NCBI GenBank assembly: GCA_910586475.1
Contig: CAJUHM010000002.1
Coordinates: 1 to 64,000, forward strand
Origin: an uncultured Muribaculaceae bacterium
Lineage (GTDB): Bacteria > Bacteroidota > Bacteroidia > Bacteroidales > Muribaculaceae
Direction: 5' to 3'
DNA length: 64,000 nt
The notes below the pieces were generated by a model. That model worked only from the letters and a program-made list of their open reading frames with translations, ran no database searches and had not been told where the DNA came from. The position numbers were made by a program, and so were the translations under genes. The stretch's first letter is position 1. Every line of letters starts with the position of its first letter. This document shows, in pieces, positions 17,993 to 28,300 of this stretch.

Positions 17993-18029
17993 ACGCCTGT
18001 TTGTGCAATAAATTGCAACAAACAGGCGT
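17993..18029 (-). terminator. intrinsic terminator of the first subtilisin-like protease gene
   Basis: 12-bp perfect stem ACGCCTGTTTGT (17993-18004) / ACAAACAGGCGT (18018-18029). The 13-nt loop is itself partly self-complementary (GCAAT/ATTGC). On the minus strand the stem is followed by GTTTTTGTGT. It is 37 bp after the stop codon. Confidence 0.85.
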
Positions 18030-18065
18030 CGTTTTCGGCCGCTTTGTAAGTTCGGTTGTCGGGGA

Positions 18066-20282
18066 TCAGCGTATGGCGATCTTGCGGGTTGCCTTCGCTC
18101 TGTCGCCCTGGATGTTCATCAGGTAGACTCCGGGGAGAAGGCCTTCGGTCGAGATGCGTGCGGTCGCGCCTTCGGCGACGGTCGAGGCTACGTTGCGTCC
18201 CTGGAGGTCGACGAGGTTGAGCCGGAAGCCGGTTTCATTGCCGAATGTCACCTCATATCCGTCTGCGACTGCTTCGATGACCATCATGTTTTCGGCGTCA
18301 TCGTTGATTGAGCCGATCGAGGCGTTTTGCTGGAGGATGTATTTTAGGCCGGCGGCAGCGTCGATTTTTCCGTAGAGGGAGGTTTCGGGGCGAGCCGCGG
18401 TCCAGGAGTCGTTGCGGGATGTTTCGGCCATTATGTTTTTGATGTCGCTGACGGTCAGTGTCGGGTCGGCTTCAAGCCAGAGGGCAACGATTCCGCTTAC
18501 GCACGGTGCGGCCATCGAGGTTCCGTCCATTGTGCCCCAGTAGTCGGTGGCTGATCCGTTGGCGGCGCTACCTGTCATTGCTGTTGGTGACTGACCGTAT
18601 AATGATCCGTAGACCCCTTCGACATAGTAGCGGTTGAAGCTGGAGATGATTGTCGCTCCGGGGGCGAGGATGTGGGGGAGGACCGATCCGTCGGGTGCGG
18701 TGCCGTAGCTGGAGAATTCGGAAATCTCTCCGGGTGTTCCGCCGGAGAGGGCGTAGGCGTAGTCGCTGTCGAGACGACCGAAATATTTACGGGTGTTGTA
18801 TGATCCGACGGAGATCAGGTTATCGCCGATGGAGTTGGAGTTGATTGATTCGTCGGGGTTGCCGTCGATGAAGCCTTCGGTGTTCGCGGCCGAGAAGTTG
18901 CCGTAGCCGGCGTAGTACATGTTGATTTTCTGTCCGGGCTTTCCTTTGACGCTTATCATCACCCGGTAGCCGCTCGAGAGGGTCTCGATTGCCTGGGAGA
19001 GGGCTATGCGTCCGTTGAAACGTCTGTTGCGGGAGTTGACACCCATCGTCAGAGTGCCTCGGCCCGATTTCAGACCACCTTTGGCGGTGAATGCAGTGCT
19101 TCCGCTTGTTGAGCCTGTCACAATGGAGCTGACGGCGCCGTCCATAATTCTGTAGGTCGACAGAGTGACGGTGAAAGGCCTGTCGTCGGATGCCCAGATG
19201 TCGATCGGTCCGCTGATATTCTGGATGTTATATTCGGTTGCGGGGAGAATGAAAGTCTTGAATTCTGTTTCGTTGTCGGAGAGTGTGCGTGAGAGCGACA
19301 TGTTGAATTCGCCTTCGTTGCCGGAGGAGACGCATATTATCGCGTTTTTGCCGAGTGAGTTGAGGGTGGAGGTGAATTGGTCGGATCCGTCGTGGGGGCC
19401 GTCGTTTGTTCCGAGGCTGAGGTTGATGACGGCCGGCATTCCCATGCTTTCGGCGTAGTTTATGATGTTCTGCACTCCGTCGAGGATGTTGTTGTCATAG
19501 AGCTGACCGACTGAAAGCGCGAGTGTCGCGTCGGTTGCGATTCCGTAGTAGGGAATCGGATTGTTGTTGCGTTTGATCAGGTTTGCGGTTTCGTCGGGTT
19601 TTGTCGTGTAGGCGTATCTTCCGTTTCCTTTGTAGGATCCGGCCATGATGCCTGTGACGTGGGTTGCGTGGCTTTCCGATTCGGTGTCACATTCGCAGTT
19701 GGCTATTGTCGATGCTTCGTAGGATTTCTTGTTGGAGGGGAGTGATCCGGTGTAGACCCACAGTCGTTCGATCCGGCTTCGTCCGTCGGAGTCAATGAAG
19801 TTGACGTGGTTGGGTTCGAGTCCGGTGTCCATGATTCCGGTGACGACGCCTTTGCCGGTGAATTTGTGGGTGACGCCTGAGATCCGGATGCCGTTGTGGG
19901 CTTCGTCGACGCCGCTGTCGGAGCGTGTGAAGTCGAGTTTGAGTTTTTTCTCTCCGCCGAGAGTGAGCGAACCGACAGCTTCGAGCGATGCGAATTCTTC
20001 GATTTCGTCGATTTTCAGGCTTACGGAGGCGGAGATGCCGTAGTCGGTCACAACTTCGTAGCCGGCTGCAGTCAGATCGTCGGCTGAATAGCCCGGGGCA
20101 TACATTGCAAGGACCGATATGGTCGGGATCTCTTCGGGAGCAGTGGAGTTGAGTCGCTGGCTGATCAGTCGTTCCTGCCGGTAGTTTTCGATGAAGGCGA
20201 GACCTTCTCCTGATATTTTACTTTGAGCAAGGAGGGGGAGTGAGGCCGCTGCGATAAGGGATGTGATAAAATAACGGTTCAT
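18066..20282 (-). CDS. secreted subtilisin-like serine protease (S8) with T9SS C-terminal domain, copy 1
   Basis: 738 residues. The signal peptide ends near AASLPLLAQ. A propeptide-like region (about 25-120) precedes the S8 catalytic domain. Its triad is Asp about 150 (IMDTGL), His about 208 (SHATHVTG) and Ser about 588 (GTSMAAP), with the oxyanion Asn in SSGNEG. A long beta-rich insertion separates the oxyanion Asn from the catalytic Ser. The last 75 residues form a T9SS type A sorting domain (LVDLQGRNVAS, LLPGVYLMNI, KIAIR end), so the protein is probably exported by type IX secretion and cell-attached or released. It has its own -7 box and terminators on both sides, so it looks monocistronic next to copy 2. 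Confidence 0.9.
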   Translation of the reverse strand: MNRYFITSLIAAASLPLLAQSKISGEGLAFIENYRQERLISQRLNSTAPEEIPTISVLAMYAPGYSADDLTAAGYEVVTDYGISASVSLKIDEIEEFASLEAVGSLTLGGEKKLKLDFTRSDSGVDEAHNGIRISGVTHKFTGKGVVTGIMDTGLEPNHVNFIDSDGRSRIERLWVYTGSLPSNKKSYEASTIANCECDTESESHATHVTGIMAGSYKGNGRYAYTTKPDETANLIKRNNNPIPYYGIATDATLALSVGQLYDNNILDGVQNIINYAESMGMPAVINLSLGTNDGPHDGSDQFTSTLNSLGKNAIICVSSGNEGEFNMSLSRTLSDNETEFKTFILPATEYNIQNISGPIDIWASDDRPFTVTLSTYRIMDGAVSSIVTGSTSGSTAFTAKGGLKSGRGTLTMGVNSRNRRFNGRIALSQAIETLSSGYRVMISVKGKPGQKINMYYAGYGNFSAANTEGFIDGNPDESINSNSIGDNLISVGSYNTRKYFGRLDSDYAYALSGGTPGEISEFSSYGTAPDGSVLPHILAPGATIISSFNRYYVEGVYGSLYGQSPTAMTGSAANGSATDYWGTMDGTSMAAPCVSGIVALWLEADPTLTVSDIKNIMAETSRNDSWTAARPETSLYGKIDAAAGLKYILQQNASIGSINDDAENMMVIEAVADGYEVTFGNETGFRLNLVDLQGRNVASTVAEGATARISTEGLLPGVYLMNIQGDRAKATRKIAIR

Positions 20283-20366
20283 TTGGTTTGTTGTCGGATA
20301 AAATTGTAAAGCGGCATTGCGAGTCGTTGTGCTGGCAAAGTGACGCTGTTTTTGGGATTATGCTTG

Positions 20367-20374
20367 CAAAGTTA
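20367..20374 (-). promoter_or_regulatory. -7 box upstream of protease copy 1
   Basis: Exact TAACTTTG on the minus strand, 85 bp upstream of the start codon and downstream of the copy 2 terminator. No convincing -33 box is seen at 18-20 nt, so the promoter may be weak or activator-dependent. Confidence 0.5.
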
Positions 20375-20427
20375 TTAAAAATATCGGAAAGTAAGTGGTA
20401 AAATGCGGAAAGTCTCTGCGAAAACAG

Positions 20428-20468
20428 AGGCGGTGTGTCAGAAATCCGCAGATTTCGACACACCGCCT
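20428..20468 (-). terminator. intrinsic terminator of protease copy 2
   Basis: Perfect 12-bp stem AGGCGGTGTGTC (20428-20439) / GACACACCGCCT (20457-20468), continued by an inner GAAATC/GATTTC stem with one bulged base. It is followed on the minus strand by CTGTTTTC. It lies 29 bp after the stop codon. Confidence 0.82.
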
Positions 20469-20497
20469 GATAGTTGGCGGGGGATGTTTCCTGAAGG

Positions 20498-22720
20498 TTA
20501 CCGGACGATTATTTTTTCAGAACCGGAGATCGTTGCGCCTTTTACGGTCGCAATATAGACACCGGCTCTGAGCCCGGAGGTCGAGAGCGAGGCGCTTCCG
20601 TCGTGTCCTTCGGCGGATGCAACTCTGCGTCCCTGCATGTCGACGAGTTCGACGTTGAACCGCTTTTCGCCGGCAACAGTCACTTCATAGCCGCCGTCGG
20701 CGGGGGTGAAGAGGAGGCGCCGGGAGTCGTCGCCGGAGACTGTTCCGATCGAAGAATAGTTTTTCAGGATATAGCGGATGCCTTCGAGGGCGTCGATTTT
20801 ACCGGCTCCCCATCGGCCACCACGCATTGTCAGGGCGTTATATGTCGATGTGTTGTCGATTACGTCCATGACCTGTTCGAATGTCAGTGTCGGGCATGCC
20901 TGGAGCCACATTGCGACAACGCCGCTGACATAGGGGCACGACATTGAGGTTCCTTGCATCTGTCCCCAGTAGTCTGTGGCAGCTCCGTTTGCGGCCGAAC
21001 CGGTCATTGAGTTTGCGAGGTTGGCAGCGCTGACGTAGTAGCGGCTGAAGCTTGAGATCATGCCTGCTCCCGGGGCGCAGACGAGAGGGAGCGCCTTGCC
21101 GCTGAACGATTCACCCCAGCTTGAGAATGGGGCTATTTCTCCGACGGAGAAGCCGGCAGTGGCCTGGTAGCCCATAACGGAACCGGAGAGTACTCCCCAG
21201 GTCGTGCGGGTCGTGAATGCGCCGACAGAGATGAGGTTTTCGGCGCAAGCGGCGTCGTTGATCGAGTTGTTGGGCGTTCCGGCAGTGAAACCTGCGGCAG
21301 CCGCACCACCAATGACGGTGCGGTTGTTGAAAGTGACGTCTTTTCCGAAGAGATAGATCTTTTCACCGCTGAAACCGTCGCCGCCGGCCTGGAAGTAGAT
21401 ATAGGAGGAGGTGTTGGTCGATTTCTGCGAGAGATTGGAGATGGTCGAATAGACGTTGTAGCGTCCGTTGGCTTCGTCGATGCTCGAAGTGACTGTAATG
21501 GAGCCGTTGAATAGTTCGTTGAACTGAGCGACTCCGGATGAGCTTACAGTCTGTCCGGCATCTGTCACGACAACGAGCGGAACGTCCTGTCCGGCTTTGC
21601 GTATGTACCAACCGGCGGGCATCGGTCTGTTGCTGCCGGTCCACATGTCGACAATGGCGTTTTCGAGATTCTGGCTCATCGGATATGTGCGCAGGAACCG
21701 GTTGTTGCCTGTCGAGGTGAGAGTTTTTGTGATCGAGAGGTTGTCGGCGCCTTCGTTTCCGGCGGAGATGCAGATGATTCCGCGCTCTCCAAGCCGCGAG
21801 AGAGCCTGAGAGTAGTAGTCAGTTCCGTCGTGAGGGCCGATATTGCTTCCGAGCGAGAGGTTGACAACGCAAGGCTGTCCGGTCGATTCGGCATATTCGA
21901 TTATGTTGGTTACGCCCTGGATGATGTTCGGGGTGTGGAGCGTTCCGCAGCTGAGGGCGAGGTCGGCTCCGGTTGCGACGCCGTAGAAAGGTATCGGCTG
22001 AGAGTTGGCTATCGATCCGGAGGTCCCGGAAGCGGAAGAGAGTTTGATGAAGCGACCGTTTCCTTTATATGAACCGGCCATGATGCCGGCAACGTGTGTT
22101 GCGTGGCTCTGAGTGTAGGTGTCAGTTTCGAAGCCGGAGATGTTTGCGGGGGTGTAGGTTGTGAAGGAGCCGTTTGAGCCGTTCATGTGCCAGAGCCGCT
22201 GGATGCGGCTTGATCCGTCGGAGTTCTTGAAGTTGAGGTGGTTTGCTTCAAGTCCGGTGTCCATGATGCCGGCGACGACGCCTGTGCCGTCGAACGATAG
22301 TGTGGCTCCGTCATGTGAGAATCCGCTTTGGACTGTGTTGACTCCGCAGGCCACACGGGCGAAGTCGAGAGTCGGTTCCTTGAGGTCGCCGAATCCGATC
22401 TGGAGAACGCGGGGGTCTTCGGCCAGGCGGGAGATCTGTTGCGGCTGGCATAAAACGACAGCGACCCCGCAGATTTCCGAAACGACCTCAATCTCTTCGG
22501 AACTGAAGACCTCGTCGGCCTGAATTCCTTTTTCAAGGATAACAACAGCCTTTATGCGGCTGTCGGCATTGTCGGTGGCGAGGTGGTTGCGCTGTCCATC
22601 GGAAGCGTCTGACCGGAGGGCGGCGTCGAGAAGCAGTCGTCCGGCCGGGTTGATTTTCGATTGTCCGGCGGCGCTGAGTGCGATGGCCGAGGCAACGGTT
22701 AGAAGTAGAAATCTGTTCAT
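20498..22720 (-). CDS. secreted subtilisin-like serine protease (S8) with T9SS C-terminal domain, copy 2
   Basis: 740 residues with the same plan as copy 1: signal peptide ending AIALSAAGQ, a prodomain-like region to about 120, and an S8 domain with Asp about 154 (IMDTGL), His about 209 (SHATHVAG), oxyanion Asn in SAGNEG, and Ser about 592 (GTSMSCP). The C-terminal T9SS type A domain includes LVDMQGRRVAS and LRAGVYIATV and ends KIIVR. It begins 91 bp after the lipoprotein gene. A terminator-like hairpin at 22746-22778 sits only about 25 nt before its ATG and no consensus promoter fits between, so expression may depend on read-through from the SusC-SusD-lipoprotein operon. Confidence 0.9.
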   Translation of the reverse strand: MNRFLLLTVASAIALSAAGQSKINPAGRLLLDAALRSDASDGQRNHLATDNADSRIKAVVILEKGIQADEVFSSEEIEVVSEICGVAVVLCQPQQISRLAEDPRVLQIGFGDLKEPTLDFARVACGVNTVQSGFSHDGATLSFDGTGVVAGIMDTGLEANHLNFKNSDGSSRIQRLWHMNGSNGSFTTYTPANISGFETDTYTQSHATHVAGIMAGSYKGNGRFIKLSSASGTSGSIANSQPIPFYGVATGADLALSCGTLHTPNIIQGVTNIIEYAESTGQPCVVNLSLGSNIGPHDGTDYYSQALSRLGERGIICISAGNEGADNLSITKTLTSTGNNRFLRTYPMSQNLENAIVDMWTGSNRPMPAGWYIRKAGQDVPLVVVTDAGQTVSSSGVAQFNELFNGSITVTSSIDEANGRYNVYSTISNLSQKSTNTSSYIYFQAGGDGFSGEKIYLFGKDVTFNNRTVIGGAAAAGFTAGTPNNSINDAACAENLISVGAFTTRTTWGVLSGSVMGYQATAGFSVGEIAPFSSWGESFSGKALPLVCAPGAGMISSFSRYYVSAANLANSMTGSAANGAATDYWGQMQGTSMSCPYVSGVVAMWLQACPTLTFEQVMDVIDNTSTYNALTMRGGRWGAGKIDALEGIRYILKNYSSIGTVSGDDSRRLLFTPADGGYEVTVAGEKRFNVELVDMQGRRVASAEGHDGSASLSTSGLRAGVYIATVKGATISGSEKIIVR

Positions 22721-22745
22721 AATACGGTTAAGGAGAAGTTGAAAA

Positions 22746-22778
22746 TTGGCGCGGATAACCGACGGTCGTCCGCGCCAA
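22746..22778 (-). terminator. terminator-like hairpin between lipoprotein and protease (left locus)
   Basis: 10-bp stem TTGGCGCGGA (22746-22755) / TCCGCGCCAA (22769-22778), followed on the minus strand by TTTTC. The protease ATG begins at 22720, about 22 nt after the T run. The right-hand locus has the same arrangement at 34617-34660. It may be a partial terminator that lowers protease expression relative to the uptake genes. Confidence 0.7.
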
Positions 22779-22811
22779 AAGATTCAGTGGATTTACGATA
22801 CTAAGCGATTC

Positions 22812-23726
22812 TTAGTTTCTTGTCATGTGCATCTTGGTCCATTTGCCCCACTGTCCGGCGATCTGGTTGAGTGCGGGGTAGGGCATCACTGCGAGAGTCA
22901 GCGTCGCGTCTTCGGGGAAGACGATTTCATCATAGCCGATGACTTCGAGCGGGATGTTTTCACCTAAATTCGGATATGCGGTGGATGATACTACGACACA
23001 TTGTCCGATACCGGTGAAGTTGATGGGCGATGTTGTTGCAAACGAAGCTGCCATCAGTTCGAGGTTGATTTTATGAGAAGCTTCGTCGTAGTCGAACGCA
23101 AAGGGAATGTAGAGGTAGGAGTAGCCCTTCAGGTTGAATGCGTCGAGTTCGGTTCCATAGTACTCGCTGTCCGCATCGAGGGTCTGCATGTTGAGAACCA
23201 TCGAGACTTCACTGCCGGAATTTACGTCTGTCGCAGTCAGAGTCCAGGAGCCGGCCATCATAGTGTAGGCGTCGTCGACATTGTAGATAGTCAGATCGCA
23301 GTTTGCGTTTCCGACAGTAGCGCCCTGGACTTTTGTGATGGTCATCGAGAACTTGCGGTCCTCGTTGATGACGCCCTGTTCCCAGACGGGAGAGATTTCA
23401 ACATAGCCGGTCGTTTCGCCTTCGGGGATGTTGATAGTCTTCGAAGTGATGTTGTAGTTTTCAACTTCTTTTGCGGGGTTTTCAACCGCTTCTTTCACTT
23501 CAACCGTTACGACGATCTTGCCGTTGGTCGTACCGCTGACGTTTACCGGGACGTAGACCATTTTCTGGTTTTCATTGAAGCTGAAAGTCTGATCGAGGTC
23601 TACCGTGACACCGGAAGCGGTGTTGACCGCTCCGAGGAATCCGGGATAGTCTTCGACTTTATTGTCGTCGCAGGCCGACAGCGAGAGCAGGGCGAGAGCG
23701 AAGGCAAAATATTTGTATAGTTTCAT
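22812..23726 (-). CDS. lipoprotein with Calx-beta-like domain, partner of SusC/SusD (left locus)
   Basis: 304 residues. The lipoprotein signal has the lipobox LSAC (Cys19), followed by acidic residues DDNKVED, consistent with a Bacteroidetes surface-export signal. Residues about 40-145 resemble a Calx-beta repeat (TINIPEGETTGYVEI, NEDRKFSMTIT, GATVG). The C-terminal half (about 150-304) is beta-rich and unrecognised. It lies 41 bp after susD on the same strand and has a clear paralogue in the right-hand locus (33688-34578). It probably takes the place of SusE/SusF-type surface lipoproteins; ligand unknown. Confidence 0.8.
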   Translation of the reverse strand: MKLYKYFAFALALLSLSACDDNKVEDYPGFLGAVNTASGVTVDLDQTFSFNENQKMVYVPVNVSGTTNGKIVVTVEVKEAVENPAKEVENYNITSKTINIPEGETTGYVEISPVWEQGVINEDRKFSMTITKVQGATVGNANCDLTIYNVDDAYTMMAGSWTLTATDVNSGSEVSMVLNMQTLDADSEYYGTELDAFNLKGYSYLYIPFAFDYDEASHKINLELMAASFATTSPINFTGIGQCVVVSSTAYPNLGENIPLEVIGYDEIVFPEDATLTLAVMPYPALNQIAGQWGKWTKMHMTRN

Positions 23727-23767
23727 TTTCGTTAAGTCTTAAAAGTTAATAGAAACGATTTCTCGGA

Positions 23768-25318
23768 TCAATAGCCAGGGTTCTGCTGTCCCTTGAGCTG
23801 GGGGTTAACCGACATTTCGCGGTAGGGGATAGGCCAAACGAGGCGGTAGTCGCCGGGCTCGTAGGAGATGTTGTCGGTGCTGACCAGAATGAATTCCATG
23901 CCTTTGTCGAGCGGAGTTCCGAGGCTTGCGAGATTAGCGTTGCGAGTGAATCCGAGTCCCCAGCGACGGAGGTCGCTCTGGCGGAAGCCTTCGCCGATGA
24001 GTTCTTTGGCGCGTTCTTCGCGGATAGCGTTGACGAGGGCTTTGCCGGTCGAAGTCGTTGACTGATAGCCGTCGATACGAGCCTCACGGATTGCGTTGAG
24101 ATATTCGTTGGCTTTCGATTCGTTCTTGACGGGACCGTCTGTCGCGCAAACTTCGGCTGCAATCAGATAGAGCTCAGAGAGACGGAAGGGCTTGGCCTTG
24201 TTCTGGAGGTTGTTGGAAGTAGTTGTCCAGAGAGCGGGGTTGCCGGGGAATTTGCTGAACACAAATGCCTGGCAGTTTACGCCCGAAGAGTTGATCTGAT
24301 AGACTTCGAAGAAGCTTTCGAAGCGGATGTCATTGTCTTCGTAGGCGAGAAGGGTCGCTGCAGTCGGGATGTAGTCAGAGGTTGTTTTATTGGCGTTGGT
24401 GAGCCATGTCTGACCGATTGCGAAACCGCCGCCTTTGGCTTTTTCCGCATAGGGAACGAAGATGAGCTCGGAGCCGGAGTCGTTGACCCACATGTCGGCA
24501 TAGCTGTCGGTTCCTACGAGATCATAGAGTCCGCTGTTGATGACGTGTTCAGCTTTGCTGAGGGCAGTCGAATAGTCGTTGGTCAGGAGAGCGAAACGCG
24601 ACTGGAGCGCGGCAACGACATATTCGTTGAGGTATGCGGTCTCGGGGCCCATGTTGCCGTCGTTATTGCCGCTGAGATCCCATTCGACCATTCCGTCGAA
24701 GGCGAGAGTCAGTTCGTTGTTGATGTATTCGACAGTCTTGCGGATCGAGCTTCGTCCGACGTAAGAGCCACGGTCGCCAGAGGGTTTGTATTCGGTCACG
24801 ATCTGGAGACCTTTTCCTTCAGTTTCGAGTTCGGCTTCCTTATAGTCGACGAATTTGTCGAAGAGGTAGACGTAGGCCATCGCGCGGCAGAAGTGGCCGA
24901 CGGCGATCATGCTTCTGATTTCGGCTTTTTCGGTGTCGGTGACATCTTCACGGTCGAGCAGAGCCTCGCATTTGGGGATGAAGTAGTTTGCTTCGTTGAT
25001 CGCGTTGTAGGCTGATTGATAGTAAGAGGTGATGTCCTGGTCGCTGACGGTTATATTTCCGTTGGAAAAAGGACCCATGCGGTTGGCGTTGTCGATAGTA
25101 CCGACAAACTTGTCCATCTGTATGTCACCGGCAGAGTATTTAGCTCCGGCCGACATGCTGCGGATCTGGATGTAGATACCGTTGAGGAAGTTGAATGCGT
25201 CATCACGGCTTTCAATCGCGTTCTCCTGGCCGATCGAACCGTAGCGGGTTGTGTCCATGTCGCAGGAGGTGAAAGCGGCGGAAGCGATTAGTGTCAGTCC
25301 TAATATTATTTTTTTCAT
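23768..25318 (-). CDS. SusD/RagB-family surface lipoprotein (left locus)
   Basis: 516 residues. The lipobox is FTSC with Cys19, followed by DMD. The TPR-like helical SusD fold is supported by YQSAYNAINEANYF, FCRAMAYVYLFDKF, the C-terminal KPFRLSELYLIAAE, and the near-invariant ERAKELIGEGFRQSDLRRWG segment, with the family ending QQNPGY. SusD-type proteins form the lid over the SusC transporter and capture substrate at the cell surface. It starts 40 bp after the SusC gene and is paralogous to 32101-33645. Confidence 0.95.
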   Translation of the reverse strand: MKKIILGLTLIASAAFTSCDMDTTRYGSIGQENAIESRDDAFNFLNGIYIQIRSMSAGAKYSAGDIQMDKFVGTIDNANRMGPFSNGNITVSDQDITSYYQSAYNAINEANYFIPKCEALLDREDVTDTEKAEIRSMIAVGHFCRAMAYVYLFDKFVDYKEAELETEGKGLQIVTEYKPSGDRGSYVGRSSIRKTVEYINNELTLAFDGMVEWDLSGNNDGNMGPETAYLNEYVVAALQSRFALLTNDYSTALSKAEHVINSGLYDLVGTDSYADMWVNDSGSELIFVPYAEKAKGGGFAIGQTWLTNANKTTSDYIPTAATLLAYEDNDIRFESFFEVYQINSSGVNCQAFVFSKFPGNPALWTTTSNNLQNKAKPFRLSELYLIAAEVCATDGPVKNESKANEYLNAIREARIDGYQSTTSTGKALVNAIREERAKELIGEGFRQSDLRRWGLGFTRNANLASLGTPLDKGMEFILVSTDNISYEPGDYRLVWPIPYREMSVNPQLKGQQNPGY

Positions 25319-25358
25319 TTTCTGTGTTGTCTTAAATTAGAGGTTCAACATAGTTAGA

Positions 25359-28300
25359 TCAGAATGAAACTTCAAGACCGAACTCAAACTGACGAGTGTT
25401 CGGGAACTGGAATTGTACCATGTTGCTGAGAGGTTCGGGGTCGTAGCCGGAGAAGTTTGTGATAGTCCAGAGGTTGCGTCCGGTGAAGTGGAGCTGCAGA
25501 CCGGAGAGGCCCCATTTGTTGACCAGAGTGGTCGGGAAGTCGTAGGCTACAGTCAGGTTTTTCAGGCGGCAGAAAGAAGCGTCTTCGAGCCAGCGGGTGT
25601 CGTCGCCTGCGTAGGTCAGTTTTTCTCCGAAGGCGGGGACGTCAGTGACCTGACCGGGAGTTGTCCACATGTTGAGCATGTCGGCTGTCTGGTTGTAGGA
25701 GAGACCGAATTCACCCGGGTTTGAAGTGAAGTACCGGTCATTGTTGATCATCCATTTGCCGGACTGCCAAGCGAAGTTGACAGAAGCCGAAAGACCTTTC
25801 CAGCGAGCTGTCGCGCCGAAACCTCCGGTCCAGGGAGCGAACGAGGATTTGCCGGTGCAAACCTGAGCGTCAGAGGGGAATGTCTTGGTTACGTTGTCGT
25901 TTTTGTCGAGCCACATCTGCTTACCGTCGGCAGGGTCAACACCGACGTAGCGTACCATGTAGTACTGGTTTGAAACGTCGCCCACTTTCAGCACGAGACC
26001 GGTTGCAGAGATTGGATAGATGTCGGTTCCGTCCCAGAGTTCGGTGATTCGGTTGCGGTTGTAGTTGAAGCTGACGCGTGCACCGATATACCAGTCTTTT
26101 GACTTGAAGATGTCGCCGGTGATTTCGGCTTCGATACCGGTGTTGGTCATCTTGCAGACGTTAGCTGCTCCGCTTTCGACGCCAGTCGAGATAGCGTAGG
26201 GGATGTTGTAGAGCATGTTGGATGTGGTCTTCTTGTACCAGTCGGCAGTGATGCCGATGCGGTCAAAGAATCGTACGTTAACACCGAGGTCGTGGCTCCA
26301 AACGGTTTCCCAAGAGAGGTCGTAGTTGCTTGCGCCGCTTGTTCCGGTTGCAGAGTTTCCGCCATATCCGTACTCATAAGTTCCGATAGCGCCCATCCAG
26401 GCGAAGTTGCCGATGTTTGAGTTACCCGAACCACCGTAGCTGTAGTGGAGGCGGAGGTCATTGAGCCAGGTTTTCTCCTGAAGGTTGAGCCAGGATTCGT
26501 TGCGGAGGTTCCACATCAGACCGAAGGCCCAGAAGTTGCCCCAGCGGTGGCCGGAAGCGAGCTGCGAAGAGCCGTCGCGACGGAACGAAGCGTCGATGAA
26601 GTAGCGGTTGTCATAGTCGTAGTTCGCGTTAGCGAAGTATGAGTTGATGACGATTTCGGATTTGCTGTAGTCAACGCCGCCCATTGAGACTGTTGTACCC
26701 TGATTGAGCAGGTTCATACGTTTGTCGACAGTACCGGAAGTGGCAACGCCGAAACCGTTTGATTTGCGGATGATAGATTCCTGTCCGATGAGCACGCGTG
26801 CGTGGTGGTTCTTGAGGAAGTCGAATGTGTATTCGGCAGTGTTGGTGTAGGTGAACTGATAGTAGCGCGAGAAGGATTCGGAGTTGCTACCGGGGTTGAT
26901 GTAGCCGGGGTCATTCTGTCCGATCTTGTCGCCCATAGCAGTGTAGAAAGTCTTGCGGGGGTCGATTGTCTCGGAAGCAGTTGCGTCGTAGCCTTCGAGA
27001 GCCTGCTGGGCCTTGATTACGAGTCCGGGGATCGGGGTGATCTGTTCGTAGATGCGCATGCTACCGGCGAGGCGGTCGCGGTGGAAGTGGTCGTAGGTGT
27101 ATCTGTACCAGGGGAGAGTGATGCCGGAGTAGTGGAGCTTTTCGACTCTGTTGCCGTAGACGATATCGCCGTTGTCATTGAATGTGTAGCTGTAGGGGGA
27201 GTCGAAGGGGAGTCCCATGCGGGCGAGCAGCATCGGGTTCTCGGTGTAGAGTTCGCCGGATTCCGCTTTGTCTTCGAGGTTGGCTTTAGAACGACGGAAG
27301 CTGAGGTTACCGTTCAAGCCGACGCGGAACCAGCTGTTGACCTTGCTGTCGATGTTGAACGACATTGTGGTACGGCGCAAGGAAGAGTTTTCGATGATAC
27401 CTTCCTGCGAGTAGTGGTTGAGTGAAAGGTAGTAGCTGAGGTTTTCAGAACCGCCGGAGACCTGTCCTTCGACGTTGTAGGTCGGCGCTGAGTTGCTGAA
27501 GAGCTCGCTACGCCAGTCGGTGTTGATATTATAGGTGTTGATGAGGTTCTTGACAGAGCCAGAGAGAGGCTGGCCGATCATGTCGCGGAACTGCATGTAC
27601 TGCTTGGAGTCCATCATGTCGACATTGTCCTTTACCATCGAGGACCATCCGTAGCTTGCGCGGAAGGTTGCTTTGGCCTGTGCGCCGTATTTGCCACGTT
27701 TGGTGGTGATGACGATGATACCGTTTGCACCACGGCTACCGTAGATTGCGATCGAAGCGGCGTCTTTGAGGACAGTCACGCTTTCGATGTCGGCGGGGTT
27801 CATCGACATGAAGAGGCTCTGGTCGATCGGAGCGCCGTCGCAGATGAAGAGCGGCGACGAGTCGGTGTTGAGACCGTTGCGTCCGCGGAGAACGATAGAG
27901 TTGCTGTTGGAAGAGGGGTCGCCCGACGAAGAGTTGATCGCGAGGCCGGGAACCTGTCCCTGGAGAGCGTCGACGAAGTTGGCGGAGGGGGTGTTTTCAA
28001 ACACCTTGTCGCCAACGACCGAAACCGAACCGACGACAGATCCGAGTTTCTTACCGGAACCGTAGCCAGTCACGACTACCTGATCGAGGACGTTAGTTGA
28101 ATATTCGAGGAAAATTTTCAGACCTTCAGTAAGGGTGACGGTCTTGGGCTGCATGCCGACGTAGGTCACCTTTATTTCTTTCACAGAAGCGGGGACCGTT
28201 ATCGCAAAGTGTCCGTCTACGTCGGTTGCTACCGGATGGCCGCCGCCGAGAGGCGTCACTGTCGCGCCGATGAGGGGTTCGTCATCGGCTGCGCTCAGCA

